From Prevotella sp. CAG:732 (GTDB lineage Bacteria; Bacteroidota; Bacteroidia; Bacteroidales; Bacteroidaceae), in assembly GCA_000436035.1 (NCBI GenBank), contig FR893285.1:1-13775 (forward strand): a stretch of 13,775 nucleotides of DNA, given 5' to 3'. Made by a program: the position numbers and the translations under genes. Positions 12,332 through 13,775 of the stretch are shown piece by piece; within the stretch, counting starts at the first letter, position 1, and each line of letters starts with the position of its first letter. Below the pieces are notes generated by a model. That model was given only the letters and a program-made list of their open reading frames with translations. It did no database searches and had not been told where the DNA came from.

Positions 12332-12363
12332 TATGTTTTGCAAAATACAGATAGCAAAACATA
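12332..12363 (-). terminator. Hairpin after the sugar permease gene (probable terminator)
   Basis: TATGTTTTGC (12332-12341) pairs perfectly with GCAAAACATA (12354-12363) around a 12-nt loop, 13 bp past the permease stop. On the minus strand the tail is ATTTCTTTG, only moderately T-rich, so termination may be partial. Confidence 0.6.
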
Positions 12364-12376
12364 GTGCTTTGCGAGG

Positions 12377-13588
12377 TTACTGCTTGCGAGCAACATTGTA
12401 CTCACGAGCAGCAAAAGCCAATACAATGAGGAAACTGATAAACGGCACCACGAATGGCAAGACCACATGGGTGCGGTCGGCTATCAATCCCATCAGCAAG
12501 AAGCCGCAGCCACCTATCGGCGTCATCATCAAGAGAGAGGAAGCCGACTTCGTGAGGTTGCCCAATCCCGTGAGGGCAATGGCAAAAATCGTAGGGAACA
12601 TGATTGCCTCGAAGAGATAGTTGGCTATCAGGGCTATCAGCGAAGCCTTGCCCAAGTCGCACAATACCAAGCCGATGCACACCACGCTACCGATGGCACA
12701 GATAAACAATGCCGTCGTCGCCTTGATATAGCGCATCACCCAACTGCCGAGGAAGCGACCCACCATGAAGAAAGCCAAGGCTACGGTCAAGACCAAGGAA
12801 GCCGTGCGGTCGGTCATCCAGTGCATACCGGTTACGAAATTGATGAAGTAGGAATTGATGGAAATCTCCGCTATCTCATAGCACAAGAGTGCCAAGAGTC
12901 CGAAGACAAACATACCATGATGCTTGAAGAGTTTGCCGATGTTGGAACCATCCGCCTGGTCTTCTTCCGTCTCCTCATGCTTGATTTCTGGCAAGTGGAC
13001 ACGTGAGAACACCAAGGCTATCACGAGCACCAAGATGCCGAGTATCGTATAAGGCACAGCCACATTGCCACCCTCATCGGTATTATTGAAGAGGAACTGA
13101 CCGATGCAAAAGGTAGCGAAGAGGCTACCCAAGCCATTGAACGACTGAGAAAGGTTTAAGCGACTGGTTGCCGTCTTCTTGGCACCCAACTCGGTGACAT
13201 AAGGATTGGCTGCCGTCTCCAGGAACACCAAACCACAACCGATGATGAAGAGGCACAAGAGGAAGGCATAGAAACTGCCCATCGCTGCTCCTGGAATAAA
13301 CATCAACGAACCTGCACCGAAGAGAATCAGTCCGAAGACGACACCACGACGATAGCCATAACGATTGATAAAGATACCCGCAGGAATCGCCATCAGGAAG
13401 TAACCGAGATAAGTGGTTACCTGGATGAGCGAGGAATGGGTGATACTGATATGCAAAGCATTTTGGAAGTGCTTGTTGAGCACATCCAGAATGGCACGAG
13501 CGAAGCCCCACAAGAAGAAGAGCAACGTGATTAAAACAAAAGGTACGAGATACTTTCTGTCTGTTATCTTATTTTGTTGACTTGACAT
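12377..13588 (-). CDS. FucP-family sugar/proton symporter (major facilitator superfamily)
   Basis: This 403-residue inner-membrane transporter is expected to have 12 membrane helices. Family signatures are FFLWGFARAILDVLNKHFQ (24-42), YFLMAIPAGIFINRYGYRRG (63-82), GLVFLETAANPYVTELG (119-135) and RLNLSQSFNGLGSL (143-156). Asp35 and Glu124 stand where the proton-coupling Asp and Glu of the L-fucose permease FucP are placed, from my memory of the family. A charged loop rich in Glu and Asp (about 205-220) separates the two six-helix halves. The substrate cannot be fixed from sequence: fucose, glucose/galactose and N-acetylglucosamine carriers all belong here. The start ATG overlaps the stop of the upstream aquaporin-like gene (TAATG), which implies translational coupling. 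It ends 235 bp before fba, with a hairpin between. Confidence 0.92.
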   Translation of the reverse strand: MSSQQNKITDRKYLVPFVLITLLFFLWGFARAILDVLNKHFQNALHISITHSSLIQVTTYLGYFLMAIPAGIFINRYGYRRGVVFGLILFGAGSLMFIPGAAMGSFYAFLLCLFIIGCGLVFLETAANPYVTELGAKKTATSRLNLSQSFNGLGSLFATFCIGQFLFNNTDEGGNVAVPYTILGILVLVIALVFSRVHLPEIKHEETEEDQADGSNIGKLFKHHGMFVFGLLALLCYEIAEISINSYFINFVTGMHWMTDRTASLVLTVALAFFMVGRFLGSWVMRYIKATTALFICAIGSVVCIGLVLCDLGKASLIALIANYLFEAIMFPTIFAIALTGLGNLTKSASSLLMMTPIGGCGFLLMGLIADRTHVVLPFVVPFISFLIVLAFAAREYNVARKQ

Positions 13589-13775
13589 TACTTCTTATTT
13601 TCTGGTTCAATAACTTTCCAAACGCCAGCAGCCAACGCACCACCGATGCACTGATAGATGACATAGTTGATAGCTGGATTGATGTGGCATCCAGAGATAC
13701 CGCCAATGGTGTAAGCCATTGCTACCACAGCAAGACCGAAAGTCATCGCTGTACCCACTACTGTTGCAGGAATGC
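13588..13775 (-). CDS. Aquaporin-like (MIP family) protein, 3' part, apparently half-size or internally deleted
   Basis: The last 61 codons of a minus-strand gene that continues beyond the window are visible. The sequence TFGLAVVAMAYTIGGISG followed by CHINPAI is a clear match to the second helix and first NPA loop of bacterial aquaporins (AqpZ type). A normal protein would continue for about 150 residues, with helices 3-6 and a second NPAR motif. Here NPAI is followed at once by NYVIYQCIGG (like helix 3), then ALAAGVWKVIEPENKK and a stop. The second NPA is missing, and so is the roughly 17-residue half-helix after the first. The stop TAA shares its last A with the start of the permease gene, so this end is a settled operon junction. 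It may be a half-aquaporin that pairs as a dimer, or a decayed gene kept for coupling. Confidence 0.72.
   Translation of the reverse strand, partial: IPATVVGTAMTFGLAVVAMAYTIGGISGCHINPAINYVIYQCIGGALAAGVWKVIEPENKK

Noticed and set aside
12467..13006. A 179-codon plus-strand frame opposite the sugar permease
   Set aside because: It is His/Gln/Glu-rich shadow sequence of the permease's membrane-helix codons, with no start context and no domain.

Overview
The window looks like a chromosomal segment from a Bacteroidota bacterium, most likely a Prevotella/Segatella-type gut or oral species. The case rests on three things. Several intergenic regions carry the Bacteroidota -7 promoter box TAnnTTTG, once with a well-spaced TTTG -33 box. 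Start codons lack purine-rich Shine-Dalgarno sequences. The gene families (FucP-type permease, adenylate kinase without a zinc LID, stand-alone AICAR transformylase) are also typical. No plasmid, phage or tRNA/rRNA signature was seen. The family assignment is inference from the sequence alone.

Layout. Positions 1-287 hold the 3' end of rplS (ribosomal protein L19). A bidirectional terminator separates it from a convergent small Bacteroidota helix-turn-helix-like protein (420-752, minus). That gene is divergent from a plus-strand gene for AICAR formyltransferase without the IMP cyclohydrolase domain (914-2098), followed by a small basic protein of unknown function (2135-2332) and a long symmetric terminator. 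From 7142 down to 2595 the minus strand carries hpt, adk, obgE, a YfiH/PgeF-type laccase-domain gene and a two-domain M23 peptidase. A strong terminator lies between the last two. Divergent from hpt is the bifunctional NAD(P)HX epimerase/dehydratase (7292-8809). It converges on a membrane-anchored LuxR-type regulator (8877-9869).

Positions 9870-11127 have no credible gene. They form a repeat- and palindrome-rich island, the least ordinary part of the window. It holds two 58-bp hairpin units with identical 12-bp arms and 34-nt loops of different sequence. It also holds several other perfect or near-perfect hairpins and three sets of short tandem repeats. The outermost arms form 14-bp terminal inverted repeats flanked on both sides by TTGA, as in a MITE-like element, though a structured RNA or REP-like island is equally possible.

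The right side of the window is minus-strand central carbon and transport. It holds class II fructose-bisphosphate aldolase (11128-12141) with a clear TTTG-N19-TAAATTTG promoter embedded in a mirrored inverted duplication. Next come a FucP-family sugar permease (12377-13588) and the 3' end of an aquaporin-like gene whose stop overlaps the permease start (TAATG). The aquaporin ends only about 26 residues after its first NPA motif, so it appears to be half-size or internally deleted.

Functionally, purine metabolism (AICAR transformylase, hypoxanthine phosphoribosyltransferase, adenylate kinase), ribosome biogenesis or GTP sensing (Obg, L19), cofactor repair (Nnr) and cell-wall maintenance (PgeF, M23) cluster on the left. 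Glycolysis and sugar uptake sit on the right.
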